DNA of 64,000 bases from Bacteroidia bacterium (GTDB lineage Bacteria > Bacteroidota > Bacteroidia > Flavobacteriales > Flavobacteriaceae). Under the pieces are notes generated by a model. That model was not told where the DNA came from. It saw only the letters and a list, made by a program, of their open reading frames with translations, and searched no databases. Numbering within the stretch: position 1 is the stretch's first letter; every line of letters begins with the position of its first letter. Shown here piece after piece: positions 24,125 through 33,008 of this stretch. A program made the position numbers and the translations under genes. The DNA is taken from contig JAUICK010000002.1 of the NCBI GenBank assembly GCA_030427865.1, positions 62,001-126,000 on the forward strand, in the 5' to 3' direction.

Positions 24125-24574
24125 ATGACATCATTAAAAATAGGAGATAAAGCTCCGCAATTTGAAGCTAAAGACAATGCAGGAAATACTATAAAATTAT
24201 CTGATTATACAGGTAAAAAATTAGTGTTGTTCTTTTATCCAAAAGCAAGTACTCCAGGTTGTACTGCAGAAGCTTGTGATTTAAGAGATAATTATCAAAC
24301 TTTTTTAGCAAAAGGATATGCTATTTTAGGAGCAAGTGCAGATTCTGCAAAAAGACAACAAAATTGGATTGATAAACACGAATTGCCTTTTCCTTTGTTA
24401 GCAGATGAAGACAAAACTGTAATTGAAGCTTTTGGTGTTTGGGGTCCTAAGAAATTTATGGGACGTGAGTATGATGGAATACACAGAACTACTTTTGTTA
24501 TTGATGAAAATGGAGTAATAGAAGATGTAATTACAAAAGTAAAAACAAAAGCACATGCTGCTCAAATTTTATAA
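24125..24574 (+). CDS. bcp: Thioredoxin-dependent thiol peroxidase (BCP-type peroxiredoxin)
   Basis: The 149-residue cytoplasmic peroxiredoxin reduces hydrogen peroxide and organic hydroperoxides using thioredoxin. The motif STPGCTAEACDLRDNY carries the peroxidatic C46, with C51 placed as the resolving cysteine of atypical two-cysteine BCP proteins. The segment HRTTFVIDENGVI in the C-terminal part completes the thioredoxin fold. Length is normal for the family. The gene stands alone, with the endonuclease III gene upstream on the other strand and a hairpin terminator that contains an inserted short repeat downstream. Confidence 0.95.
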   Translation: MTSLKIGDKAPQFEAKDNAGNTIKLSDYTGKKLVLFFYPKASTPGCTAEACDLRDNYQTFLAKGYAILGASADSAKRQQNWIDKHELPFPLLADEDKTVIEAFGVWGPKKFMGREYDGIHRTTFVIDENGVIEDVITKVKTKAHAAQIL

Positions 24575-24603
24575 AAACCGTAAAATAAATATATAAAAAA
24601 GTG

Positions 24604-24737
24604 GCTGTCTGAAAAGTTGATTTAACTGTCGTTTTGAGCGGAGGCGAAAAATCTATATAATTGATTCTCAATAAATAAGATTTCTCCATTACAGTCGAAA
24701 TGACAAATACTAATACTTTTCAGACAGCTTCTTTTTT
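24604..24737. terminator. Terminator arms separated by an inserted repeat
   Basis: GCTGTCTGAAAAG (24604-24616) pairs perfectly with CTTTTCAGACAGC (24716-24728). A-rich sequence precedes the pair and a T run follows, so it works as a terminator in either direction for bcp and the receptor gene at 24736. The 99 bases between the arms contain copy 2 of the short repeat, which suggests insertion into the loop. Confidence 0.65.
24627..24705. repeat. MITE/REP-like short repeat, copy 2
   Basis: The 79-bp element has ends TGTCGTTTTGA (24627-24637) and TCGAAATGACA (24695-24705), an imperfect inverted pair. Read on the minus strand it begins TGTCATTTCGA and contains GAGAAATCTTAT, as does copy 1 at 19156-19251 on the plus strand. 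Confidence 0.65.
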
Positions 24738-27183
24738 ACAGTTTCATCGAAAGTTTTAAATTCAATACTCTACCCGTCATAAAGTTCGGTATTCCATATT
24801 GTCTTTTAGAATAAACATCTCTTACCCAAGTATTGGTTATTGAGTTTTGAATATCAAACATATTAAATAATTCTAAGCCTGCGCTTAATTCTTTAAACTT
24901 AGAAAGCCAGCCAGATTTGTATTTTTTATTAGCATCAGTAAAAATATAAGAAACACCAATGTCTGCACGTTTGTAATCTCTTAATCGTTCTTGAAATTGA
25001 TACACATCTGCATATGCAGGAGAACCACCAGGAACACCAGTGTTATATACTAAGTTTAAGTAGGCTTTTAAATTTGGTAAATTAGGAACATAATCTTGAA
25101 ACAAAATACCAAATTTAATTCGTTGATCTGTGGGTCTAGAAATATTACCTCTATTGTCTATGTCTTCCTGAGTTTTTAAATACCCTAAACTTACCCAACT
25201 ATCGCTTCCAGGAACAAACTCTCCGTTTAAACGAAAGTCTATACCATGAGCAAATGCTGTTGCATTATTATCAGCTCTATATCGTATTCTAACATTATCT
25301 ACTGTATAAGAATTAACGTTGGTTAAATCTTTAAAATAAGCTTCTGTGGTTAATTTAAAAGGTCTTTCCCACATTTTAAAACTATAATCCATTCCTAAGA
25401 CCAAATGAATAGATTTTTGAGCTTTTAAATCGACATTAATATTTCCATTAAAATCTCTTAGTTCTCTGTAAGATGGTGGCTGAGAGTACCAACCAGCTGA
25501 AGCTCTAAAAAGCATATCTTTCCTCCAATTTGGTTTTATTGCGAATTGCGCTCTTGGACTTAATATTGTTTGATTTTTTGAGGTTATTCCATTTCCTTTT
25601 ATCGTCCAATTATGTGCTCTTAGCCCTATGTTGTACCAAACTTCATTATCGTTCCAATACATACGTTCATTAAATTGAATAAACCCAGAAATTCTGTTAA
25701 TCTCAACTTTATTTTCGGTTCTAATATTTTGAAATGGAGTAATTGGTCCATCAAAAGGTTGGTAAGGTTGATTATTACTGATGTGATTTGGAGGACGAAT
25801 TGAAAAACCTAAAGAATCTATAACTTCCCATTCTCTAATTCGATCTCTAATATCTTCCTTTTGATATTTTACACCAAAATTAAATTGCATTCTATCAACT
25901 TTATACTTTCCTCTAATTTGAGCATTTGTAAATAAAGCATCTAAATCATTACGCGCATGATTTAATTGAGAGCCAATACCTTGAGAGAACTCTACATTTC
26001 CAAAATTTTCAGAGCCAATATTGGCATCCACTTCTCCTAAACTGTAGGTGGCTGCAATATCAAACCGTTCTTCTTCTTGTGTGTTGTATCTCGAAACTGT
26101 TCCTGTAAGCGATAAATAATCATTTATTTCATACTCTGTAGATAAAGCTCCAAAAAGGGTAAGGTAATTATCTTGTTCTTGGCCACTATAAAAAACAATT
26201 AATTCTAAAGGATCTGCAACTGTTCCAAAACGAGTTCTTCTTGATATAGGTTTATAGTTATAATTATTTAAAGAAAAATTTCCTAAAAAATTAAACCTTA
26301 AATAATCTGAGGCATCAAAAGATAAATAAGTTTGAAAATCGATAAACTTAGGTCTAAAATTAGTTTCTATTTGCTTACTATTTACAAATAAACTATTATC
26401 TCTGTATCTAAAGCTGCTAATAGCTGTTAATTTATCTTTAATAAGTGGCGCCTCAAAAGTAGCACTTGCACCAAGAAAACTTAAATCTATAGTCGTTGCA
26501 ACCTTAGTAGGTTTTCTATATGTAATGTCTAAAACAGATGAGAGCTTGTCTCCATACTTAGCTTGAAACCCCCCAGCAGAAAAATCGATATTTCTAACCA
26601 TATGTGGGTTTATAAAGCTAAGTCCCTCTTGTTGTCCAGAACGTACTAAGAATGGTCTGTAAACTTCAATACCATTAACGTAAACTAAGTTTTCATCAAA
26701 ATTTCCTCCTCTAACATTATACTGAGTACTAAGTTCATTATTATTATTTACACCTGGCAAAGTCATTAATATATTCTCAACTCCAGCATTAGGACCAATA
26801 ACGTTTTTTACAACATTAATATCAATTTTCTTTAAACCTTTGGCTTTTTTAGTATTGTCTTTAACAATAATTTCTTTTAACTGTTCTGTTTTTGGTACAA
26901 GTGTAACAGTTAAGCGTACTCCGTTTCTACTTTTTGCAGTAAACTTTTTTGTAAAAGTTTTATAGGCAATATGGCTAAATACAATAGAAATTTCTTGTTT
27001 AAAAGGAACTCTAATTGAATATTTACCATTTTTATCTGTAGTAGTACCAGTAGTATTGTATTTAACAGCAACTCCTTCTATTGGTTGTTTGTCTTTATTT
27101 TTAACGGTACCTTTTAAGATGGTCGTTTTTTGAGCAAAAGCAAAAAGGGGAAATAAAAATAAGAATAGAAAGATTTTTTTCAC
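24736..27183 (-). CDS. TonB-dependent receptor with carboxypeptidase-like N-terminal domain
   Basis: The 815-residue outer-membrane transporter has a signal peptide (1-17). A CarboxypepD_reg-like beta sandwich follows (about 20-95, segment GVAVKYNTTGTTTDKNGKYS). The plug domain spans about 118-215 (IDINVVKNVIGPNAGVENIL, STQYNVRGGNFDENLVYVNG) and a long beta-barrel runs to the end. It should take up an unknown substrate using TonB energy. No SusD gene is next to it, so it is not a standard glycan-utilisation pair. It starts 5 bases after the M23 peptidase gene ends, so the two are probably one operon. The substrate cannot be inferred. Confidence 0.92.
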   Translation of the reverse strand: MKKIFLFLFLFPLFAFAQKTTILKGTVKNKDKQPIEGVAVKYNTTGTTTDKNGKYSIRVPFKQEISIVFSHIAYKTFTKKFTAKSRNGVRLTVTLVPKTEQLKEIIVKDNTKKAKGLKKIDINVVKNVIGPNAGVENILMTLPGVNNNNELSTQYNVRGGNFDENLVYVNGIEVYRPFLVRSGQQEGLSFINPHMVRNIDFSAGGFQAKYGDKLSSVLDITYRKPTKVATTIDLSFLGASATFEAPLIKDKLTAISSFRYRDNSLFVNSKQIETNFRPKFIDFQTYLSFDASDYLRFNFLGNFSLNNYNYKPISRRTRFGTVADPLELIVFYSGQEQDNYLTLFGALSTEYEINDYLSLTGTVSRYNTQEEERFDIAATYSLGEVDANIGSENFGNVEFSQGIGSQLNHARNDLDALFTNAQIRGKYKVDRMQFNFGVKYQKEDIRDRIREWEVIDSLGFSIRPPNHISNNQPYQPFDGPITPFQNIRTENKVEINRISGFIQFNERMYWNDNEVWYNIGLRAHNWTIKGNGITSKNQTILSPRAQFAIKPNWRKDMLFRASAGWYSQPPSYRELRDFNGNINVDLKAQKSIHLVLGMDYSFKMWERPFKLTTEAYFKDLTNVNSYTVDNVRIRYRADNNATAFAHGIDFRLNGEFVPGSDSWVSLGYLKTQEDIDNRGNISRPTDQRIKFGILFQDYVPNLPNLKAYLNLVYNTGVPGGSPAYADVYQFQERLRDYKRADIGVSYIFTDANKKYKSGWLSKFKELSAGLELFNMFDIQNSITNTWVRDVYSKRQYGIPNFMTGRVLNLKLSMKL

Positions 27184-27188
27184 AAAGT

Positions 27189-28892
27189 TTAGTTTACTTG
27201 TTTCTTAAAGAACGTTGTAGAAAGTGTATTCGTATTTCCTACATTGTCCGAGACTACAATTTTAAAGATATGTTTGCTACCAACCAATTTTTTATCATTA
27301 AAATTATAGGTTAATGTATTTTTTTTATGATTATACTCCATTAAAATCCATTCACCATCTATTGTAGCTCTCCAATTTTTAATTCCTGAGCCTTTATCAG
27401 ATATTTTAACTTTTAAAGTTTTACGCTTTGTTATCCATTGTTTGTCTTTAAAATATAATAATTTTATTTCAGGTTTTTGGTTATCAGCAAGTAAAGAATA
27501 GTTGCCTAAAGTTTTAGTAGTTGTATAAAAGGTACTATCTTTTTTTCGTGTATACTGATATCTGGGATACTTTGGATATTCTAAATTAGCAATATATAAT
27601 TTTTCTTTTTCTGTATTAGAGTATTTTGATACATTAAAAGTTAGCGTATATCTTTTGTCTAAGGGAATTATTGGTGTGTGAATTTTTGCAATACCATTTT
27701 CTACATTAAAATCTAAATATACATCTTTATAAAAAGTATTTTTTGGAAAAGCAATGGTAACACCTTTTAATGTAAACTTATTAAATTTCTTAGCTAAAAT
27801 TTTAAACTTAGTCGTATCTTTAGGTTGAGTGATAATTGTATTATTTTTTTTACCAACGATAGGAATTTTTATAGAACTTGAATTACCATTATAATCTTTT
27901 GCAATAATCATAATGTTGTAATTTAACCCTTCTTTAATATCTATTTTTCCATTGTTAATGAGTTTTTTATAAGTAGAAAGTTTGTTAATGGCTTCTTTGT
28001 ATGTTTTTTGAAATCTTCTTTTGTATTTTTTATAGTGCTTGTAATCAATATGTAGGTTAATAAATTTACTTTCAGAAAAAGAAAAAGTTTCTACATTGTG
28101 ATAGTAAAAAAGTTTACCATTAACAAACATTTCTAAACTATAAATTCCGTTTTTATTGGGCGCAAGATTTAATCTATCAAAAACATTAACCCCAAAACCT
28201 ATTGTTCCTGAAGCAGAAATTCTATCGGCTATAAACTTACCTTTGCCAATATTTTTTAATGGAATAATAAAATTTTTGTTTTGATTATTTATTCTCGAAT
28301 TATTATTCAATGCATACACCTTTAAAGATTGAAAAATAGGAGGTTTTGAATCTTCAGGATGCAAACCAAAAAACAAAGGGTTAATAATGTTTTCGGTTTT
28401 AGTATTTCTAATTTCATAATGTAAATGTGGGCCTCCAGAGCTACCAGTATCACCAGAAAAAGCAATTACATCACCTTTTTTTACAGGAAATTTATCCTCT
28501 TTAAAAAATAAATTTCCTGTTTGATAATTTTCTTTCTTATACTGTACCGATTTTACATATTTTTCAATCTTATCTGCGTATTTGCTTAAATGTGCATAAA
28601 CAGTTGTAAATCCATTAGGATGCGTAATATAAATAGCTTTTCCGAAACCAAATTGAGCAACTTTAATTCTCGAAACATAACCATCTGCTGTAGCATAAAT
28701 TTTAAGACCTTCTTTACCTTGAGTTTTAATATCTACTCCAGAATGAAAGTGGTTTGACCTTAACTCACCAAAAGTACCTGACAATACAGTAGGAATATCT
28801 AAAGGATTTCTAAAATAGTCTTTTGGGTATTTTTCTTGAGAAAAATGAATAAAAGTTGTTAAAACAGAAATTACCAAAAAAGCTCGTTTCAA
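27189..28892 (-). CDS. M23-family metallopeptidase
   Basis: The 567-residue exported protein has a signal peptide (1-18) and an M23/LytM domain (about 35-175). The zinc ligands are H50 and D54 in the segment NHFHSGVDIKT and H158 in GGPHLHYEI, with H156 as the likely catalytic base, so the enzyme is complete. Such enzymes cleave peptide cross-bridges in peptidoglycan. The remaining 390 residues are a beta-rich C-terminal extension without a named domain. They include several Tyr/Lys-rich strands and an Ig-like end (ISDKGSGIKNWRATIDGEW). It is probably periplasmic and co-transcribed with the TonB-dependent receptor that follows. Confidence 0.9.
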   Translation of the reverse strand: MKRAFLVISVLTTFIHFSQEKYPKDYFRNPLDIPTVLSGTFGELRSNHFHSGVDIKTQGKEGLKIYATADGYVSRIKVAQFGFGKAIYITHPNGFTTVYAHLSKYADKIEKYVKSVQYKKENYQTGNLFFKEDKFPVKKGDVIAFSGDTGSSGGPHLHYEIRNTKTENIINPLFFGLHPEDSKPPIFQSLKVYALNNNSRINNQNKNFIIPLKNIGKGKFIADRISASGTIGFGVNVFDRLNLAPNKNGIYSLEMFVNGKLFYYHNVETFSFSESKFINLHIDYKHYKKYKRRFQKTYKEAINKLSTYKKLINNGKIDIKEGLNYNIMIIAKDYNGNSSSIKIPIVGKKNNTIITQPKDTTKFKILAKKFNKFTLKGVTIAFPKNTFYKDVYLDFNVENGIAKIHTPIIPLDKRYTLTFNVSKYSNTEKEKLYIANLEYPKYPRYQYTRKKDSTFYTTTKTLGNYSLLADNQKPEIKLLYFKDKQWITKRKTLKVKISDKGSGIKNWRATIDGEWILMEYNHKKNTLTYNFNDKKLVGSKHIFKIVVSDNVGNTNTLSTTFFKKQVN

Positions 28893-28980
28893 AATGCAAT
28901 TATTTTTCGTAAAAATAGTAAAAATCCTCTTTTTAGTAACTTATTATATTTCAGTTACTTAGTAAAAAAGTGATAAAATG

Positions 28981-29011
28981 TTGTAAAAATTAAAACAGAA
29001 TGTTAACTTTG
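28981..29011 (+). promoter_or_regulatory. Promoter before the zapA operon
   Basis: TTG at 28981-28983, a 20-base spacer and TAACTTTG at 29004-29011 match the Bacteroidota -33 and -7 consensus. The start codon is 29 bases after the -7 box. Confidence 0.75.
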
Positions 29012-29039
29012 TAGATATAGTTTTATTCTTAAAAGTTAG

Positions 29040-29330
29040 ATGAGTAATACAGTAGAAGTAATTCATTTATTGGAAGATAAGTTAAAAAACTTGCTTTCAA
29101 ACTATGAGTTTTTAAAAAATGAAAATGAAATTTTACTTCAAAATGCGTTAGAATTACAACATCAACTAAAAGAAAAAGAGCAATTAGTTGCAGAGCAAAA
29201 AAAACGATATGACTTGCTAAAAGTTGCAAAAACTATAGATGGCAGTAGTACAAATACAAGAGAAACAAAACTCAAAATAAATACATTAATTCGAGAAATT
29301 GATAAATGTATCATTCAGTTACATGAATAA
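29040..29330 (+). CDS. Coiled-coil protein preceding zapA
   Basis: The 96-residue protein is almost wholly a coiled coil in residues 5-75 (heptad-rich segments LLEDKLKNLLSNYEFLKNEN and LKEKEQLVAEQKKRYDLLK), with a short helical end. It is soluble and has no signal peptide. Short coiled-coil proteins upstream of zapA are widespread in Bacteroidota, and this one recalls ZapB in size and design without clear sequence identity. It likely acts in cell division beside ZapA; this is an inference from position. The gene is followed by zapA after 13 bases, and a good promoter lies upstream. Confidence 0.8.
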   Translation: MSNTVEVIHLLEDKLKNLLSNYEFLKNENEILLQNALELQHQLKEKEQLVAEQKKRYDLLKVAKTIDGSSTNTRETKLKINTLIREIDKCIIQLHE

Positions 29331-29343
29331 AGTTCTTTAAATT

Positions 29344-29634
29344 GTGGGTAAACTTAAAATTAATGTGGTAATAGCTGGTAGAACTTATCCTCTAAGTGTT
29401 AATAACACTAAAGAAGAAGAAGGAATGAGAAAAGCTGCAAATGCTATTAACAAATTAATTTCTTTGTATGAGCAAAATTATGCCGTAAGTGATAAACAAG
29501 ATGTTTTAGCGATGTGTGCATTACAATTTGCCTCTAAAGTAGAAATTTCTTCTATTGAAAAAGAATCCACAAATAAAGAAGTAGTAAATAAAATAAAAGA
29601 ATTAACCAATTTGGTAAATTCTCATTTAGAATAA
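29344..29634 (+). CDS. zapA: Cell division protein ZapA
   Basis: The 96-residue protein has the ZapA core of two strands, GKLKINVVIAGRTYPLSV, then a helix, and a second helix rich in charged residues (KQDVLAMCALQFASKVE). ZapA binds FtsZ and cross-links its filaments at the division ring. The start is a GTG at 29344-29346. It is chosen because the segment from G2 onward matches the family start and no ATG lies nearby. It follows the coiled-coil gene after 13 bases, and the 6S RNA gene starts about 26 bases after its stop, an arrangement also seen in enterobacteria (zapA-ssrS). Confidence 0.92.
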   Translation: MGKLKINVVIAGRTYPLSVNNTKEEEGMRKAANAINKLISLYEQNYAVSDKQDVLAMCALQFASKVEISSIEKESTNKEVVNKIKELTNLVNSHLE

Positions 29635-29660
29635 GTTCTTTAAAATATACATTAACAATA

Positions 29661-29846
29661 CACTGCCTACGTTAGTAATTTGTTTGATAAACTCAACGAG
29701 AATCTATTATAAAGGATAAGTCTCAGTTGCCAAAGCGAGCCGTAGATGCTGATTTATTTCAGTATCAAGCGGATACTTGATCAATTGGTTAGTCCTAAAC
29801 CTGTAATAATGGAGTTTATATAAACCACACTAACGTAGGTTTTTTT
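29661..29846 (+). ncRNA. ssrS: 6S RNA (transcription regulator), flavobacterial type
   Basis: A 230-base gap without ORFs contains a long, mostly double-stranded structure. A closing stem of 11 bp pairs CCTACGTTAGT (29666-29676) with ACTAACGTAGG (29829-29839). An inner stem ATAAACTC/GAGTTTAT pairs 29687-29694 with 29812-29819. Between them is a bulged middle region and an upper hairpin with an AGTATC/GATACT stem. A T run ends it. This architecture and the position after zapA and before rny are those of 6S RNA, which binds RNA polymerase holoenzyme as a decoy for promoter DNA. Exact ends are estimates. Confidence 0.8.
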
Positions 29847-29864
29847 ATATATTAAATTTAAATT

Positions 29865-31433
29865 ATGGATGGAATGATACTTCCCATTACTGTGGGAGTT
29901 TTAATAGGAGTTGCAATTGGTTTTTTAATTGCAAAAGCAATGCAAAAAGCTACTGGTAAAAAGATTCTTAATAGTACAAGAAAAGAAGCTGCTGCTATTT
30001 TAAAAGAAGCTAAAATTGATGCAGAATCAATAAAAAAAGATAAAATATTACAAGCAAAAGAAAAATTTATAGAACTTAAATCTGAACACGAAAAAGTTAT
30101 TCTTAGTAGAGAAAAAAAGATTTCAGATGTAGAAAAACGTATTAGAGACAGAGAATCTCAAATTGCTTCAGAGGTAGACAAGAACAAACGTCTTAACAAA
30201 TCTTTAGAACAAAAAGAAAACGATTACAATAACAAATTAGATTTTTTAGACAAAAAAGAAACTGAGCTTGAAAAAATGCACAAGCGTCATGTTGATATGT
30301 TAGAGCAAATTTCTGGATTGTCTGCAGATGAAGCTAAAAAAGAATTAGTTGCATCTCTAAAAGATGAAGCAAAAACAGAAGCTATGGCTTTTGTACAAAC
30401 TTCTATAGAAGAAGCTAAATTAACAGCAGAACAAGAAGCAAGAAAAGTAATTTTAGGTACAATTCAAAGAGTTGGTGTAGAACAAGCAGTAGAAAACTGT
30501 GTTTCTGTTTTTAACTTAGAATCTGATGATGTAAAAGGAAGAATTATTGGTAGAGAAGGGCGTAATATTAGAGCTTTAGAAGCAGCAACTGGAGTAGAAA
30601 TTATTGTAGATGATACACCAGAAGCTATCATATTGTCTTGTTTTGACCCTGTTCGTAGAGAAATTGCTCGTTTGTCAATGCATAAGTTGGTAACTGATGG
30701 TAGAATTCATCCAGCAAGAATTGAAGAAGTTGTTAAGAAAACAGAAAAACAAATTACGCAAGAAATTATAGAAGTTGGTAAAAGAACAGTTATTGACTTG
30801 GGTATACACGGCTTACATCCAGAATTAATTAAAATAGTGGGTAGAATGAAATATCGTTCTTCTTACGGTCAAAACTTACTACAGCACTCAAGAGAAGTAG
30901 CTAACCTATGTGGCATTATGGCTGCAGAAATGGGTATTAATGCTAAAATGGCAAAAAGAGCTGGTCTATTACACGATATTGGTAAAGTACCTGATGCAGA
31001 AAGCGAATTACCTCACGCACTATTAGGAATGCAGTGGGCAGAAAAATATGGAGAAAAAGCAGAAGTTTGTAATGCTATTGGTGCGCATCATGATGAGATA
31101 GAAATGAAAAGCTTAATTTCTCCAATAGTTCAAGTGTGTGATGCAATTTCTGGTGCAAGACCAGGTGCAAGACGCCAAGTTTTAGATTCTTACATTCAAC
31201 GTTTAAAAGACTTAGAAAATATTGCATTTGGTTTTAATGGAGTGCAAAAAGCATATGCAATTCAAGCTGGTCGTGAATTACGTGTTATGGTAGAAAGTAC
31301 TAAAGTTAATGATGCAAAAGCTGCTGAATTATCTTTTGGAATTTCTCAAAAAATACAAAATGATATGACCTATCCAGGTCAAGTAAAAGTTACCGTAATT
31401 AGAGAAACAAGAGCTGTTAATGTGGCTAAGTAA
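29865..31433 (+). CDS. rny: Ribonuclease Y
   Basis: The 522-residue membrane-anchored endoribonuclease initiates mRNA decay. The order is an N-terminal membrane helix (about 5-25, segment [19 protein letters not shown]), a long coiled coil (about 40-200), a KH RNA-binding domain (about 210-275, segment [19 protein letters not shown]) and an HD phosphohydrolase domain with [21 protein letters not shown] and AHHDEIEM as metal-binding motifs. Length matches the family. The gene follows the 6S RNA gene and ends before a bidirectional terminator. Confidence 0.97.
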   Translation: MDGMILPITVGVLIGVAIGFLIAKAMQKATGKKILNSTRKEAAAILKEAKIDAESIKKDKILQAKEKFIELKSEHEKVILSREKKISDVEKRIRDRESQIASEVDKNKRLNKSLEQKENDYNNKLDFLDKKETELEKMHKRHVDMLEQISGLSADEAKKELVASLKDEAKTEAMAFVQTSIEEAKLTAEQEARKVILGTIQRVGVEQAVENCVSVFNLESDDVKGRIIGREGRNIRALEAATGVEIIVDDTPEAIILSCFDPVRREIARLSMHKLVTDGRIHPARIEEVVKKTEKQITQEIIEVGKRTVIDLGIHGLHPELIKIVGRMKYRSSYGQNLLQHSREVANLCGIMAAEMGINAKMAKRAGLLHDIGKVPDAESELPHALLGMQWAEKYGEKAEVCNAIGAHHDEIEMKSLISPIVQVCDAISGARPGARRQVLDSYIQRLKDLENIAFGFNGVQKAYAIQAGRELRVMVESTKVNDAKAAELSFGISQKIQNDMTYPGQVKVTVIRETRAVNVAK

Positions 31434-31454
31434 AAATAGAATTCTTTATAATTT

Positions 31455-31480
31455 AAAATCCCGTTTTTACGGGATTTTTT
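31455..31480. terminator. Bidirectional terminator between rny and xerD
   Basis: The perfect 9-bp stem AAAATCCCG/CGGGATTTT (31455-31463 with 31470-31478) has a 6-base loop and A and T runs on its two sides. It lies between two convergent genes and fits both. Confidence 0.9.
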
Positions 31481-32375
31481 ATTTTCTAGGATGAAAAGTT
31501 TCAACAATTTCTTTTAAATAACTTTTGTCTAAATGCACATAAACTTCAGTGGTAGTAATACTTTCATGTCCTAACATTTGTTGTATGGCTCTTAAATCTG
31601 CACCATTTTTTAATAAATGTGTAGCAAAAGAATGCCTTAATGTGTGTGGACTTATCTTTTTATTTAAATTTATCTTTACTGCTAAATTCTTTAAAATCAT
31701 AAAAATCATTTGTCTTGTTAGGCCTTTTCCACGTCTATTTAAAAAAAGAGTGTCTTCAAAGTTTTTTTTAGGCGTTATGTGCGTTCTAATATCTTTGATG
31801 TAAAATAGAATATACTTTTGAGCATTGTAATGAATAGGAACAAAACGCTGTTTATTTCCTTTTCCTATAACTCTTATAAATCCTTCTTCAAAAAATAAAT
31901 CAGAAATTTTTAAAGTAATTAATTCACTAACTCGTAAACCACAACTATACATAGTTTCTAAAATAGTTCTGTTTCTTTCTCCTTGAGGATGGCTTAAATC
32001 TATAGCGGCTATAAGTTGATTAATTTCTTCTTCAGAAAGAGTATCAGGTAATTTTCTACCAATTTTTGGTGTTTCAATTAAATCTGTAGGATTATCTTTT
32101 CTATAGTCTTCAAAAATTAAATAATCGAAAAAACTTCGCAAACCAGATATAATTCTTGCTTGACTTCTTGGGTTTACTTTTTTGGCAACATCGTAAATAA
32201 ATTCTTGAATAATATTTTTATCAACAGTAATAGGAGAGAGGTTGATTTCATTTCTATTAAGATGCAAACATAATTTCTCTATATCTCTACAATAACTATC
32301 TATGGTGTTTTTAGATAACCCTCTTTCAATTTTTAAATACAATTGGTAATCTTTAATTGCGTTTTGCCAATTCAT
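31479..32375 (-). CDS. xerD: Site-specific tyrosine recombinase XerD
   Basis: The 298-residue recombinase resolves chromosome dimers at the dif site with XerC-type partners. An N-terminal SAM-like core-binding domain (about 5-90) precedes the catalytic domain. All catalytic residues are visible: R148 (SCGLRVSEL), K172 (IGKGNKQRFVPI), H244 and R247 (ISPHTLRHSFATHLL), H270 (MLGHESI) and nucleophile Y279 (TTTEVYVHLD). Length and motif spacing are those of XerD rather than a phage integrase. No att site or mobile genes are adjacent, so the housekeeping role is more likely. Exact XerC/XerD identity is by overall resemblance. Confidence 0.9.
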   Translation of the reverse strand: MNWQNAIKDYQLYLKIERGLSKNTIDSYCRDIEKLCLHLNRNEINLSPITVDKNIIQEFIYDVAKKVNPRSQARIISGLRSFFDYLIFEDYRKDNPTDLIETPKIGRKLPDTLSEEEINQLIAAIDLSHPQGERNRTILETMYSCGLRVSELITLKISDLFFEEGFIRVIGKGNKQRFVPIHYNAQKYILFYIKDIRTHITPKKNFEDTLFLNRRGKGLTRQMIFMILKNLAVKINLNKKISPHTLRHSFATHLLKNGADLRAIQQMLGHESITTTEVYVHLDKSYLKEIVETFHPRK

Positions 32376-32403
32376 TTTTTTGTGATTTTTTGTTTAAAAA
32401 TAA

Positions 32404-32430
32404 AAAACCACCCTATTAAAGGATGGTTTT
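32404..32430 (-). terminator. Terminator of the small outer-membrane-type gene
   Basis: On the minus strand a stem of AAAACCA plus two further G-C pairs (one C-A mismatch) and loop of seven bases is followed by TTTTTT. It lies 22 bases after the end of the gene at 32452. Confidence 0.75.
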
Positions 32431-32451
32431 ATATATAAATTGATTTAGTTT

Positions 32452-32922
32452 TTACCAAGCATAACCAATAGAAACACCTAAAGAAGCAGCAGTAGAATTA
32501 AATCCAGCTAAAGAATCTCCACCTGTATTAAAACCTAATCCTGCAAAAACATCTAGAGCAAAATGCTCTCCAAAAATCCATTGGTGGCCAACTTCACCTC
32601 CAATGCTAAAAACAGAAGCAGAGTTATTAGAATTATCTTCCAAAGAAAAGTACCCTAAGCTTGGACCTGCATGCCATCCTCTAATTGCTTCATCTGCAAA
32701 ATAGAATCTATATTCTGCTCCAGCACCAAAACCAGTAATGTCTGATACATTAAAATATAGACCAGAAATAGTAGCTGTTTGAGAATCAGATGTAGTAAAT
32801 TCATAGCCAGCATTAGCAATTCCAAATGCTAAACCTAAAGGATTTGCCTTAATAACGTTAGTTTGAGCATTTGTAATGTTAAACGCAAAAAACAACATTC
32901 CTAATACTAAAATTTTTTTCAT
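32452..32922 (-). CDS. Small outer-membrane beta-barrel-like protein
   Basis: The 156-residue product has a signal peptide (1-19, MKKILVLGMLFFAFNITNAQ). A beta-rich remainder of about eight amphipathic strands follows (for example AGAEYRFYFADEAIRGWHAG, GHQWIFGEHFALDVFAGLGF). It ends in the aromatic residue W, as expected for an outer-membrane barrel that is inserted by the BAM machinery. The size fits a small 8-stranded barrel, and no ligand or enzyme motif is seen. It is a single-gene transcript. A TATATTTG box (rc of 32953-32960) stands upstream as a candidate -7 element. Confidence 0.7.
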   Translation of the reverse strand: MKKILVLGMLFFAFNITNAQTNVIKANPLGLAFGIANAGYEFTTSDSQTATISGLYFNVSDITGFGAGAEYRFYFADEAIRGWHAGPSLGYFSLEDNSNNSASVFSIGGEVGHQWIFGEHFALDVFAGLGFNTGGDSLAGFNSTAASLGVSIGYAW

Positions 32923-33008
32923 AATAGTTTAAATATTTAATTATTTTACAATCAAATATAAAAAAATATATGATATTTACCTACTAATTTAATTAAATAA
33001 AAAACTAA

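Noticed and set aside
31479..32375. The tyrosine recombinase as the integrase of a mobile element
   Set aside because: Its length and motif spacing are those of housekeeping XerD, and no att-like repeats or cargo genes flank it.
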